Below are positions 10,314 through 20,138 of a stretch of 64,000 bases of DNA, piece by piece. The position numbers and the translations under genes were made by a program. This DNA comes from Blastocladiella emersonii ATCC 22665 (Eukaryota; Blastocladiomycota; Blastocladiomycetes; Blastocladiales; Blastocladiaceae): assembly GCA_025594325.1 (NCBI GenBank), contig JANHCV010000004.1:2449225-2513224 (forward strand), given 5' to 3'. Position 1 is the stretch's first letter, and each line of letters begins with the position of its first letter. Below the pieces are notes generated by a model. The model did not search any database and had not been told where the DNA came from. It saw only the letters and a program-made list of their open reading frames with translations.

Positions 10314-10715
10314 GGGTGGTGTGTGATGTCTGCTGGCAGTAAGGCCCAGCGCGGTACCCGATGCGCAGAGATGCCAGGGACGGGCGAGGAGGGCCGCGGG
10401 CCGCCCGATGCCAATGAGCGAGCGGAAATCCTCGCGCGATACATGGGGCCGCGCGGGAGGCAGATAAAGCGGGCACGTTCGTGAGGTGGGAGAGGTTCTG
10501 CGTTTTGCGGGCGCTCGCCGACCGACGCGAGGGCGCGGGACGCGTCGCGAAAGCACGTGGGAAGCAGCTGACGGCCGGTCGCGCTCTTCGTTCCTCGCGC
10601 CGCTGTGTCGCCGTCGCCGGCGACCCTTCGCATGCTTGGCTTCCCGCGCGGCAGTGCCCCTCAACCAATGCGAAGCCCGCACTTGATGCATCTCTGAACG
10701 AACGGACGCAGCACC
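10314..10715. promoter_or_regulatory. divergent promoter region
   Basis: About 400 bp between two head-to-head genes (start codons at 10313 minus and 10716 plus). There is no coding evidence in it. It must hold both promoters, but I cannot pick out a clear TATA element. Confidence 0.4.
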
Positions 10716-11750
10716 ATGGATGACCTCGACATTTACGGCGACGAGTACCTCTACGAGCCCTCCGTACGTGGTACTCGCGCGATCCGGCCTCCAGCCCCGC
10801 CGCTCACCCACCCCTCGCCCAACGTCTAGGCCGAGATCCAGATCGTACCTGATGGCGTTGCACAGACGCCGCTCGATGCTCCCGCGGGCACCGCGCCCGC
10901 CCCGGTCGTGACTGGGTTCGGCGGCGTTGCGGCGCCCGTCAAGCGCACCGCCGAGTCCGGCCCGCGCTCCGCTACCGCGTCGGGACCAGCGCCGCCCGAA
11001 GTCCGCGCACCCGCGCGCCGCGCCGCCAACGCGGACGACGACATTCTCGCCGGGTACGGCGAGGTGCAGCCGGAGCCCATGGACGTGGAGCCTGTGCCTG
11101 CGCCCGCCGCGCCGCGTGCCGCTGCTGCGCCCCGCGACCCGAGTCAGCCGCAGTACGACTCGCACGTGCAGCCGAACCCACACGCGCAGCAGCAGGTGTT
11201 CGAGATCGAGCCGCACGCCACGTCGGCGCTGCTGATCGACGACCTGAGCTGGTGGACGTCGGACCGCGACATTGCGCAGATCGCGGCGCTCGTGACGCAG
11301 GACCCGACGTGCGTGCGCGACGTGGTGTTCAGCGAGCACAAGATCAACGGCAAGTCGCGCGGGTCCGCCTGGGTCACTCTCACGTCCGTCGAGAACGCGG
11401 CTAAGACCAAGTTCCAGTTCGAGTCGATCGAGATCGACGGCCGCATCCCGACCGTCCGGTACACCGACCCCGTCAACAACCCGTTCCGCGTCCTGCCCAA
11501 GGACGCGTACGGCCGCCCGCCGTTTGGCGGCAACGGCGCGCCCGGCGGGTACCAGCGGCCCATGGGCGGACCCGGTCTGCCACCAGCACCGCACCGCGGC
11601 GGGGTCGGTGGCGGCGGGCCCGGCGGCTTCCAGAACCGTGGGTACCAGCAACAGCCCCCGCACGGCGGCAACTACGGCGGCGGCCGGCCACCCATGCACG
11701 GCGGGCCTGGCGGCTACCACCAGCGGCCGCCGCAGGGCGGGTACTACTGA
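10716..11750 (+). CDS. CPSF6/CFIm68-like RRM protein, 2 exons
   Basis: Exon 1 (10716-10763) encodes MDDLDIYGDEYLYEPS. A 66-bp intron 10764-10829 (GTACGT...GTCTAG) precedes exon 2 (10830-11750). An acidic N-terminus with 'DLDIYGDE' followed by a single RRM containing LLIDDLSWWTSDRDI and KINGKSRGSAWVTL is typical of CFIm68/59 (CPSF6/7), the large subunits of cleavage factor I in mRNA 3'-end processing. Their RRM starts with a 'gNLtWWTtdeDl' signature. The tail is Gly/Pro/Tyr-rich (GGYQRP, GGFQNRG), replacing the Pro-rich and RS regions of animals. The small first exon explains why the N-terminus is not one open frame. Confidence 0.75.
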
Positions 11751-11830
11751 TACCTTTCGGCTCAGGTCTCGATTTTGGCATATGACGTAATATCAAAACT
11801 GTATACTCCACACGCTCTCTTCCCTCCAAT

Positions 11831-13978
11831 CTACTTGCGGCCCCACAGCCCGCCGAGCCAGCCCGTGATCCCCGACGCAGACTCTTCTTCCTGCTTCGCC
11901 TGAGCTGGCGCCGCAGCCGACTTCTTGGCCGCCTGCGTCTTGGCCGGCTTGGCCTTGGGCGTCTCGCGCGCCTGCTGCTGCTGGTGCACCGGCGCCTCGT
12001 CGACGGCGTCGAGGTCGGGGAAGTCGATCTCGTTGTACGCGAGGTCAAAGAAGACGGGCTTGGCGGGCATGGGCAGCGGGCGCGGGCGCGCGGCCTGGAG
12101 GACCGTGCCCTCGGTCGCGGGGCGGACCGAGAAGAGCGCGTGCGACAGCGGGGTTGCAGCGTCCGGTCCAGCAGCGGCCGTATCGGCGTCAGCCTTGCCG
12201 CCCTTGGCCTTGCCCTTACCGGCCTCGGCGAGCAGCTGCTGGGCGGTCGTGTACGCGCCGGCACGCGCGGTGAGGTCGGCCTCGAGCTCGGCGAGCGCGG
12301 CGTCCGCGAGCGTCGGGACCGCGGGCTCGAACATGGCCTCGACCACGTCGTCGCCGGCGGATGCGAGCACGTCGGTGTTGGTGCGGTTCTCGGCGAGGTG
12401 CGCGATCCCGGCGCGCGCGGCCGCGCGGGACTCGGCCCACTGGTGCTCGGCGGCGTACGCGATGGCGATCTGGCGGCTGCGCATGGCGCGGAACCGGCGC
12501 ACGGCCTGGTCGACGGCGGCCGAGCCGACCGGGTGCGTGGCAATCGGCGCGAGGTCCGCAATCTCGGTCAGGTTCTGCAGCACCGTCTCGAGCAGGCGGA
12601 TGGTCTCCGTGTAGTGCTTGGTCGTGGCGGCGGACGACGACGAGGAGGTGCCGGTGGCGGTCTCGGCAGTCGCATCTTGGGCGCGGTCCGAGCGGTTGCG
12701 GCGGCGCACAGCAGCGCCGTCCTTGCCGGCGGCACCCTTGGCGCCCTTGGGCTGGCGCAGGGCGGCCGAGGCGACGGTGAAGGGGGCGCCGTTGGCGTGG
12801 GGCTCGTTGGCCTTGGCGTCGAGGAGGAGCAGGTTGCGCTGGGCCGTGTGGACGCGGCGGGCGTAGGCGAGGGCGGCAGCCACGTTCTGCAGGGTGGTGG
12901 CGGCGGTGGAGGCGGTCGAGGTGGAGACCTTGAGGGCGGCCTCGGCGTTGGCGGCCACGTCGCGCTGGGCGAGGCGCTCGGCCTGGATGAGGGCCGAGAT
13001 GAGGGTCTGGTACGCGGCGAGCTTCTGGGCGCGGGCGTCGAGCTTGGCGATGCCGGCCTCGAGCTCGCGGGCCTGCAGGACGAGGCGGGCGATCGGCTGG
13101 CTGCGCACGGGGACGGGCTCGCCGAGGAAGGTGAGGCCGACCTGGCCGCCGCGCGTGGCGTCGGCCGCGGTGGCGGCTGTGGCGGCCTGGAGCATGGTGT
13201 CGAGCTCCTGCTGCAGGGCGTCGTCGGAGCCCGTGGCGGGCTGGGACTGGATGAGGCGGACGAGGGCGTCCACGTCCTGGCCGCGCTTGGCGAGGGTGTA
13301 CATGCAGTAGCGGACCTGGGGCTCGACGGCGTCGATGGCGGCCTGGGCGAGGGCGGCGTGGGTGTGGTCGTCGGCGCACAGCTTGGCGAGGTTCTCGTAG
13401 AGCGACTTGGCGGAGACGAAGCTGTCGAGGGCGTCCTGCCACGCGTGCTTTTCGACTAGGTGGCGGCCGACCATGGTGCGGGCGTAGGCGCGGGCCTCGA
13501 GCACGTCGGTGACGTGGAAGGTGAGGTCCGGGTTGACGGCGTCGGCGTCGGCGGTCGCGTCGGCGGCGCGGCGGGCGAGCTCGGTGACGATCAGCTCGAG
13601 CTTCTCGGCCGAGGCAGCCGCGTTCTTGAGCTTCTTGAGGGCGTGGCGGCGCTTCTGGTTGGCCGAGACGCTGTCGACGACCTTGGCCTGCTCGAGCAGG
13701 TCCGAGGCGTGGGCCCAGTACCGCTCGGTGGTGAAGGCGAGGGCGAGGACGTGGCGCGGGTCGGCGACGGTGGCGAGCTCAATGGGCTTCTTCTCGAAGA
13801 CCTTGCCGGCCTGCTGGCACAGGCCCGAAGCGGCGCGCAGGCGCTGGATGCGGCGCGTGCAGAAGGAGCGGTACCGCTCGTAGTCGTCGTGGCGCAGGCC
13901 GTACGTCTGCCGCGCCTCGGCCAGCGTGGCCAGCAGGGCGAGCGACTGCGCACGCGCGGTCTCGGTGAGGGCGCCCAT
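11831..13978 (-). CDS. SRP68: signal recognition particle subunit SRP68
   Basis: A 715-residue intronless protein. The N-terminal block (QTYGLRHDDYERYRSFCTRR, then IQRLRA) matches the RNA-binding region of SRP68, where the human protein has a 'QHGLRHGDFQRYRGYCSRR' type signature. TERYWAHASDLLEQA and RRHALKKLKNAAASAEKLE follow as in the family. The middle is a long helical (TPR-like) segment, and the C-terminus (DLAYNEIDFPDLD) matches the segment that binds SRP72. SRP68 binds SRP RNA and with SRP72 supports elongation arrest and translocation in co-translational targeting to the ER. The poly-acidic strings on the opposite strand are shadows. Confidence 0.9.
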   Translation of the reverse strand: MGALTETARAQSLALLATLAEARQTYGLRHDDYERYRSFCTRRIQRLRAASGLCQQAGKVFEKKPIELATVADPRHVLALAFTTERYWAHASDLLEQAKVVDSVSANQKRRHALKKLKNAAASAEKLELIVTELARRAADATADADAVNPDLTFHVTDVLEARAYARTMVGRHLVEKHAWQDALDSFVSAKSLYENLAKLCADDHTHAALAQAAIDAVEPQVRYCMYTLAKRGQDVDALVRLIQSQPATGSDDALQQELDTMLQAATAATAADATRGGQVGLTFLGEPVPVRSQPIARLVLQARELEAGIAKLDARAQKLAAYQTLISALIQAERLAQRDVAANAEAALKVSTSTASTAATTLQNVAAALAYARRVHTAQRNLLLLDAKANEPHANGAPFTVASAALRQPKGAKGAAGKDGAAVRRRNRSDRAQDATAETATGTSSSSSAATTKHYTETIRLLETVLQNLTEIADLAPIATHPVGSAAVDQAVRRFRAMRSRQIAIAYAAEHQWAESRAAARAGIAHLAENRTNTDVLASAGDDVVEAMFEPAVPTLADAALAELEADLTARAGAYTTAQQLLAEAGKGKAKGGKADADTAAAGPDAATPLSHALFSVRPATEGTVLQAARPRPLPMPAKPVFFDLAYNEIDFPDLDAVDEAPVHQQQQARETPKAKPAKTQAAKKSAAAPAQAKQEEESASGITGWLGGLWGRK

Positions 13979-14289
13979 GGTGACTTGATGCGTAGCTTTG
14001 CGAGCGGTTGATCCGATCTGCTGTTGGGATGAGCGGCAGGGGAGAAGAGGGCGTCGCCGGCACCGGAGCGCGACCAGGAGCGCGACCGCGACCTCGGCAG
14101 TGTGGCGTCGTTCACCCGCGGCGCCCGCCTGCCACGCCCGTCGGGCCGCCGATGCCGTCAGCTGATGCCGAGGCTCAGACTTTTTTCTCGTCGCCGAGCG
14201 CGTCGCTGCCGTGAGCCTTCACGCGCTTCCCCTCCACTTCCATCGCTGCTCCCCTCTGCCAACGCAAACCACGTAGCACGCACCAACCC
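13979..14289. promoter_or_regulatory. divergent promoter region SRP68 / RMD1-like
   Basis: About 310 bp separating head-to-head genes. No coding sequence or clear TATA element is seen. Confidence 0.35.
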
Positions 14290-16596
14290 ATGACATCAAA
14301 CCCGCCGCCAAACTACGGCGCCGCGTCCAGCTCGGGATCTGGCGCGCCGCTGCTGCCGACCTCGGCGGCTCCTTTGTCGTCGCCGTCGGCGGGCCCTGAG
14401 AAGAAGCCCGCGGCGGCCATCGGCTCGGCCGTGCGCTTCCGCATCATTACGCCGCCCACGCCCGCCGGCCGCTCGCCCGCCACGTCGCCCGTCCTGCCGC
14501 CCGTGCGCGGCGGGCCCTCGGGGTCCTACTCGGCGCCCGTGTCGCCGCTCGCCCCGACGGCCGCGTCGCGCGACTTCCCCTTCGCGCCCTCGATCGGCCC
14601 GCGCGTCCCGCTGCGCACCACCTCGTCCAAGCTCGCCCACCCCACCCCCAAGACCGTGCTGCTGCCCGACGGCGAGTCGAGCGCGCCACCATCTGCGCCA
14701 ACCGTCGCTGCGCCCATCCCGGTCCACGCGACGCCGCCGACGCTGCAGCGCCTGCCCTCCACCTCCACCAACAACAGCCTGCTGCTGCACGAGTCCACTC
14801 CGCTGCCGCCGCCCGCCATCGCCACGGCCCACCTCGAGCGCGCCGCCTCGCCCACCACGGGCGATGCCGCCAACGTCGCGCTCCCGGCCTCGCTCGGCTC
14901 CAGCCCGACCTCGTCGATGCTGCCGCCGCCGAGCCCGACCGCTGTGCGCCCCGACGACGCGAGCGACATGACCGCGCGTCGCGCGCTCGACGCCCTCCTC
15001 GTGCAAGAGATTGCCCAGGACGTGCAGCACCCGGCCGACGTGGTCGTGGGCCCCACCCTCGGCTTCAGCACCACGCCGCCCGAGCACGACCACGACTACG
15101 TCGGCGGCCCGCTCCCGCACGCCCTGCCCGTGCACCCGAGCGAGATCCACGCCCACCTCGTGCACGCCACGCCCGAGGGCATGCTCGACGACTCGGCCCC
15201 CGTCACCGTGCCCGTGTCGCCCGTCCCCTCGCCGCGCCCGCCCTCGCAGCAGCACATTGAGCACATCCAGGAGATTTCGTCGAGCGCCGGCGCACGCACC
15301 ATGGCCGAGCACATTGCTAAGGAGGACCGCACCTGGCTCCCGCGCTGCACCGCCTACGTCACCTCGCCGTCGTTCCGGTTCGCCGACCTCATCACCTTCC
15401 TCGTCGTCCGACACAAGGTCCAGGTCCGCGCCTACGACGAGTGCCTCTACGCCACCTACCCGCAGTTCTGCCACCAGCCGCTCTACGCCACGCCCGCCCC
15501 CGCGCCCGAGGCCAGCAATCTACCCGGTGCCGGCGACCCGTACGGCGGCGGCGGCCTTCCCGGCCAGTTCAACCCCATGCAGTCGCAGCAGCAGCAGCCG
15601 TCGGCCAACGCGTCCATGGCGGACCTGCGCCGCACCAAGTCGCTGTCGCAGTCGCACCTCCTCGACGGCAGCGCGCCGTCCGTCGCACCGCTCCCGCGGC
15701 CCGTGTTCCCCGGCAGCAGCATCGAGCACGGCTTCGACATGACGGGCGCGTCCGCGTCGGGTGTCGCCGCCGCCTCGGCCGCCGCCGCTGCCGCCGCGGC
15801 CAACCCGTCGCGCGCGGCGGTCGCGCACCCGATTCTGCCGGCGGCAGAGTGCTGCATATTTAACTACGGCGTCGTTGTGTGCTGGGGCATGACGGAAAAG
15901 GAGGAGCAGTGGCTGCTGCGCGAGATCCGGCAGTTTGGCGAGGTGGACGGCGGCGGGTCGTCAAGCACCGGCGGCAGCGACGGCGGCGGCGGTACCAGCC
16001 TGTTCGAGGACGACTTTGACGACGAAAATCTTCTTGAAAGCCTTCATTACCAGTACGATCCAAGTGCGACGGGGCGGCCGCGCATCTACAACGACATCAT
16101 CACGCTGCGCGACGGGCACCACATGACCAAGGTGACCATCTCGCACGGGATCGCGCAGTCGTGCAAGCTGCTGCTGTTCGAGATCCGCATGGAGGCGGCG
16201 CTCGAGAACACGCGGCACATTCCCAAGTCGCTGGCGCAGACGGGCAACGTGCAGCTGTCGCCGCGCGAGATCACGACGCTGACGGGGCAGCTGTACCGGC
16301 TGCGCATGGACCTCAACCTCGTGTCCAACGTGCTCGACGTGCCCGACATGTTCTGGACCATGCCCGGGTGGCAGCCGCTGTACCGCGCCGTGCAAAAGTA
16401 CCTCGAGATCGAGCAGCGGTCCAAGACGCTCAACCTGCGCGCCTCGGTGCTGTCGGACCTGCTCGACATGCTCAGCTCGCACGTCACGTCCACGCAGATG
16501 GACTGGATGACGTACGTGGTCATCATCCTCATCGCCATCGACGTGCTGGTCCTGTCGGGCGAGATTGTCATGAAGGCCATCAAGATCGGCGGTTGA
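14290..16596 (+). CDS. RMD1/Sif2-family (DUF155) membrane protein
   Basis: A 768-residue protein. The first ~340 residues are Pro/Ser/Ala-rich and disordered. The conserved DUF155 domain begins at RCTAYVTSPSFRFADLITFL and KVQVRAYDECLYATY, continues with CCIFNYGVVVCWGMTEKEEQ and RPRIYNDIITLRDGHHMTK, and ends with IPKSLAQTGNVQLSPREI. A single C-terminal membrane segment (YVVIILIAIDVLVLSGEIVM) closes the protein, as in yeast Rmd1/Rmd8 and human RMND1. Family members sit in the mitochondrial inner membrane or other organelle membranes; RMND1 supports mitochondrial translation, while Rmd1/Rmd8 are linked to sporulation. The long N-terminus is more like Rmd8. An Ala run lies near residues 495-510. 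Confidence 0.88.
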   Translation: MTSNPPPNYGAASSSGSGAPLLPTSAAPLSSPSAGPEKKPAAAIGSAVRFRIITPPTPAGRSPATSPVLPPVRGGPSGSYSAPVSPLAPTAASRDFPFAPSIGPRVPLRTTSSKLAHPTPKTVLLPDGESSAPPSAPTVAAPIPVHATPPTLQRLPSTSTNNSLLLHESTPLPPPAIATAHLERAASPTTGDAANVALPASLGSSPTSSMLPPPSPTAVRPDDASDMTARRALDALLVQEIAQDVQHPADVVVGPTLGFSTTPPEHDHDYVGGPLPHALPVHPSEIHAHLVHATPEGMLDDSAPVTVPVSPVPSPRPPSQQHIEHIQEISSSAGARTMAEHIAKEDRTWLPRCTAYVTSPSFRFADLITFLVVRHKVQVRAYDECLYATYPQFCHQPLYATPAPAPEASNLPGAGDPYGGGGLPGQFNPMQSQQQQPSANASMADLRRTKSLSQSHLLDGSAPSVAPLPRPVFPGSSIEHGFDMTGASASGVAAASAAAAAAAANPSRAAVAHPILPAAECCIFNYGVVVCWGMTEKEEQWLLREIRQFGEVDGGGSSSTGGSDGGGGTSLFEDDFDDENLLESLHYQYDPSATGRPRIYNDIITLRDGHHMTKVTISHGIAQSCKLLLFEIRMEAALENTRHIPKSLAQTGNVQLSPREITTLTGQLYRLRMDLNLVSNVLDVPDMFWTMPGWQPLYRAVQKYLEIEQRSKTLNLRASVLSDLLDMLSSHVTSTQMDWMTYVVIILIAIDVLVLSGEIVMKAIKIGG

Positions 16597-16620
16597 GTGC
16601 GCGCAAGGCGAGCACGGCGG

Positions 16621-16724
16621 GCTGGTCTATCATTCGTATATAGCACTCAATTACTCTTCTTTCCCCTCCTCGAACGCGCGCGAGTACAGCTGGTCTATCA
16701 ATCGTGTATGGCTCTCAATTACTC
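16621..16724. repeat. 36-bp direct repeat, period 68 bp
   Basis: Positions 16621-16656 and 16689-16724 both start GCTGGTCTATCA and end CTCAATTACTC, differing at 4 of 36 positions. The repeat sits between two convergent genes, in their 3' ends, and the second copy borders the stop codon of the RAB5IF-like gene. A local duplication of the terminator region is the simplest reading. Confidence 0.7.
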
Positions 16725-16733
16725 CTCGCGAAG

Positions 16734-17018
16734 CTAGTACAGCTGGGCGAAGAGCGTCCACAGCAGCACGAACCAGGCCATGGACGGGAGCGCGGCCTCC
16801 ATGACGATGGGCAGCTTGCCGCCAATGGCCTCCTCGTCGAGGCCGACGCGCTTGGCGACCGTGAGCCCCGCGACGTTGGCGGTCAGCAGGAAACCCATGA
16901 TCCCGTTGGCGCCCTCGACGTGGTTGAGCCCGCACATGACGGCCGACGCGGTCGCGATGACCATCTTGATGGTGCCGATCTCGGACGGCAGCTCGGTCGA
17001 CGAGAAGATGGAGGTCAT
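16734..17018 (-). CDS. RAB5IF/EMC6-like small ER membrane protein
   Basis: A 94-residue protein with three hydrophobic segments: MVIATASAVMCGLNHVEGA, IMGFLLTANVAGLTV and MAWFVLLWTLFAQLY. The layout 'helix - VEGA.G..GFLL - LDEE..GG....E.....MA.FVLLW' is that of the Rab5-interacting family (RAB5IF/OPTI and EMC6), with the acidic LDEEAIGG loop closer to RAB5IF. These proteins act in membrane-protein insertion chaperones of the ER (PAT/multipass translocon or EMC). Assignment between the two relatives is uncertain. Confidence 0.65.
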   Translation of the reverse strand: MTSIFSSTELPSEIGTIKMVIATASAVMCGLNHVEGANGIMGFLLTANVAGLTVAKRVGLDEEAIGGKLPIVMEAALPSMAWFVLLWTLFAQLY

Positions 17019-18018
17019 GGTGACGGGTTGAAGGCTACGAGAATCACGCCGTGGGGATGAGTCGTGTCCAGGGCGGCAGCGAGCGCGGGATTCGCACTCA
17101 TACCGGAGCGGCCGAGTCGTTGCAGCGAGTGCGGAGGCGCGGAATTCGGTGGGGTGCGTCGAGTCAGGGAGTGCGGGGTTTAGGAGCGCGGGGGTGGGCG
17201 CGGCGCGCGACGTGGCGCCCTGAGAACGGCGCGAGATCGCGTGAGCGGGGCCGCCAACCGCGCGGTCCCTTCCCCCCGCACCCGCGCGACTTCCCAGGCC
17301 GGGATCTCGGCCGACACCTGGGGCCTCGAGCTCTGTGGTTTCTCACGGCACTTTGCGCGTGCTCACCGCGGCTGTCTGGTGAGCGGTTCCTCGGCGGGTG
17401 GGCGGTCCAAGGTCGGTGGCCGTGGCCAAGACGCACTTCGCTGCCCGCCTGCTGCCCACGACGACGGCCACGGCCGATGGACGACGAGTTCCTTCATCGA
17501 TGAGAACGTTGCGCAGCATCTCTCAGCCGCCTATTCTTACGGGACCCAGGCATTGCAATGGGGCGAGCAATCGCGGGGCAATCGGCCGCGGTGCCGGGTT
17601 GAGCGACGCGCGCGATCCCTGCCACTCAGATCCGCGCGCGCGGAAAAACCGACCGGCCGGCTTGAGGGGAGCTGGCCCCACTTTTCCCACAGGCTTGACG
17701 GGTCGCTCATCTCGGCCGGCGCTCATTCCGCAGCCACGCAGCTTTCCTCGCGACCGCGACGCGCTGGCCCCAGCGCCGCATTCTTGCCGTTCGTCGCGCG
17801 TCCCTCTCACGCACGCGCGGCCATGGCCCCGGCCCCGGGCATCGAGGAAGGGGGACGTTCTCGGCCCCGATAAATACCCTCGCGCCCCCGCCCGGCCCTG
17901 GACCAGCTCTGTATACACACGGCCACGGCCTCCACCACCACGACCAAGACCCCCCATACATTCTAGACGTCGGCCACCACCGCCACCGCCACCACCACCA
18001 ACAAGAAGACCAACCAAG
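17019..18018. other. intergenic / lipase promoter region
   Basis: About 1 kb of GC-rich sequence upstream of the first lipase. No gene is convincing. The proximal part contains a TATA-like element at 17870 and a CA/CCA-rich leader before the ATG. Confidence 0.4.
17870..17877 (+). promoter_or_regulatory. TATA-like element of lipase 1
   Basis: ATAAATAC preceded by G, about 150 bp upstream of the lipase ATG. The same string is found before the Tyr/Gly repeat gene at the left edge. Confidence 0.5.
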
Positions 18019-19107
18019 ATGGCCGCCTCGCTCCTCAACCTCCTCGTCCTCGCCCTGTGCGTGCTCTCGGCCACGGCCGCCCCGGCCACCACCACGCCCG
18101 CGGCCAGCGCCTCGGCCCTCACGGGCGCCGGCAAGCTGCTCTCGCCGGGCCTCACCAAGTTCGACTACGCCATGTTCCAGAACGACATGACGCCCGAGCA
18201 GTCGCGCGCGCTCGCGTCCATCATGTCGCAGGAGGCCGACGACGACCTCAAGACCACCAAGCTCATGAACGCGCTGGCGTTCGCGCCGTCGCGCCCGACG
18301 CTCGCCTCGGCCGGTGTCGAGGAGATCAAGGACCTGGCCCTGTTCGCGTCGATCCCGTACTGCGGCTCGCCCGCCACGCTGTCGACGCTGTCGTGCGGCA
18401 AGAAGTGCCTCGACTGGCGCGCCCGCAACACGCGCGTCGTGGCCACGCTCGCGGGCGACGCGACGCTCGGGTTCGTGGCCGTGCGCGCCGAGGCCAAGCA
18501 AGTTGTGGTCTCGTTCCGCGGGTCCAACAACATCCAGAACTGGCTCGACAATCTCGAACTCTACCGCATCCCGTACCCGTTCCCCAAGCCCGCCTCGGCC
18601 AGCGACGTGTGGGTGCACAAGGGCTTCGTCGACGCGTACAACGCCGTGCGCGCGCAGATGCTCGCCTCGGTCAAGTCGGCGGCCGCCGCCAACCCCGACT
18701 TCGAGGTCGTTTTCACGGGCCACTCGCTAGGCGGCGCGCTCGCGACCATGGCCGCGACGGACGCCGTCAACACGGGCACGGTGCCGGCGAGCCGCGTGCA
18801 GCTGACGTCGTTTGCGTCGCCGCGCGTCGGCAACGGCGGGTACTCGGCCATGGTCGGCAGCACGGGGTTCGCGGCCATGCACCGCGTCACCGAGGGCAAC
18901 GACATTGTGCCGCACGTGCCGCCGCAGTTCATGGGCTACACGCACACGGTCGGCGAGCACTACGTGCTCAACGGGCGCATCTACCAGTGCAGCGGCCAGG
19001 AGGACGGCGGGTGCTCCAACTCGCGCGTCCCGTTCCTCTCGGTCCTCGCCCACGCCCGCTTCTTTGGCCAGGACAACTTCTTTGGCCCGCTCGCGTGCAT
19101 CTTCTAG
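18019..19107 (+). CDS. secreted class-3 lipase (fungal lipase family), copy 1
   Basis: A 362-residue intronless protein with a cleavable signal peptide (LLNLLVLALCVLSATAA). The alpha/beta-hydrolase core shows the nucleophile elbow GHSLGGALATMAATDAV, the conserved VVVSFRGSNNIQNWLDNL strand and helix, and the GNDIVPHVPP loop carrying the catalytic Asp. The catalytic His is probably in the YTHTVGEHY region. Paired Cys residues (CGSP, CGKKC, CS...CSNS) suggest disulfides of an extracellular enzyme. Relatives are Rhizomucor/Thermomyces lipases and feruloyl esterases, which hydrolyse triacylglycerols or aryl esters outside the cell. A second copy follows directly downstream. Confidence 0.9.
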   Translation: MAASLLNLLVLALCVLSATAAPATTTPAASASALTGAGKLLSPGLTKFDYAMFQNDMTPEQSRALASIMSQEADDDLKTTKLMNALAFAPSRPTLASAGVEEIKDLALFASIPYCGSPATLSTLSCGKKCLDWRARNTRVVATLAGDATLGFVAVRAEAKQVVVSFRGSNNIQNWLDNLELYRIPYPFPKPASASDVWVHKGFVDAYNAVRAQMLASVKSAAAANPDFEVVFTGHSLGGALATMAATDAVNTGTVPASRVQLTSFASPRVGNGGYSAMVGSTGFAAMHRVTEGNDIVPHVPPQFMGYTHTVGEHYVLNGRIYQCSGQEDGGCSNSRVPFLSVLAHARFFGQDNFFGPLACIF

Positions 19108-20138
19108 ACGCCCGCTCGGAGTTGATGCTCGTGTCGAGCATCGCGGTTTTGTATCCCCCCCTCTCTGTACACGGACTACAGGCTAGACGTGCAATACTTT
19201 TTTGCCCCTCCATCAATCCTTTGCAGCTGCTTGAGAGCGGGAGGGGTGGGGAACCGACCCACCAGACGCGTCGAACCGACCGGCTGAACTGCCGCGTCGA
19301 GCAAAATTGTTCGCGCTCACACGCAGATTGGGGATCGGCGGCCCCAGCGGCGGCTGTTCTCACCCACCTGAAACGCGTCGCGTTCTGCGCTCGCTCGGGG
19401 TTTGTCCGACCGCCCGTTCCCTCGCATGACCCCGTCCCCGCGAGCGAAATGAACTTGCCGAGCCCGGCCGCAGACGTTCGGGTCGGCTCGGCAACGCGCA
19501 CGGCGATCCGGCCGCGCTGCGTCAGCTCGCGGTTCCGCGCGACCGATGGTGCCGCCTCCGCCACGCGTGGGAATCGAGGACCCGGGGAACCACTCGCCCC
19601 GTTCGTCCTTATGCGCTGGAGCTGCGCAGCAAGGCGCCGCCGCGCGCGACTCACACGCGCAGATCCACGCGAGGCCGCGGGTTCCCAGCGAACCCGGGTC
19701 CTCGGCGCCGACACGCGACCATGGTTCGTGGGAAGCGCGCCGCAGCAACGTGAGCGGCGAGGGGACCCAGAATACGCGTGGAGCGCGGGGCCCAATGCTC
19801 GGTTTTGGAAGCTGAGACACGCCGCGAGTCACAGCGAGGCCCCACCGCCGCCTGATCCAGGCCGGGATTGCTGCGTTTCATGGCTGCGGAGGTCGCATGC
19901 GCGCCGCTCCCCAACACGGTCGGAGGTCGACGAGCGCGGGGCTCCGCTGGGTTCTCCGCAGCGAGCGAGCGATGGCCATCCATCGCGCTGGGTTGGTTGT
20001 TTGCTATTCGTGAGGATCGGGGCCGGCGCTCAAGGAGTATAAAGAGCCCGCGTCCCCTCGACCCTCACGATCCCCTTCAAGAGTCGTTAGCCGGTCTAGA
20101 CACGCACATACAACGCATCAAGCACCACCACCACCACC
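19108..20138. other. spacer between the tandem lipases
   Basis: About 1 kb without a convincing gene. The last 100 bp hold the TATA box of lipase 2 and a CACCAC-rich leader like that of lipase 1. Confidence 0.45.
20038..20043 (+). promoter_or_regulatory. TATA box of lipase 2
   Basis: TATAAA followed by G, 101 bp upstream of the ATG at 20139, in the context GGAGTATAAAGAGCC. Confidence 0.6.

Noticed and set aside
10314-11720. Upstream extension of the 8142-10313 frame to 1,192 residues
   Set aside because: It overlaps the CPSF6-like gene on the other strand and the shared promoter; composition changes to Arg/Gly/Val noise.
11984-13459. 491-residue plus-strand frame
   Set aside because: Antisense to SRP68; Gly/Val/Glu-rich repetitive composition typical of the shadow of a GC-rich gene.
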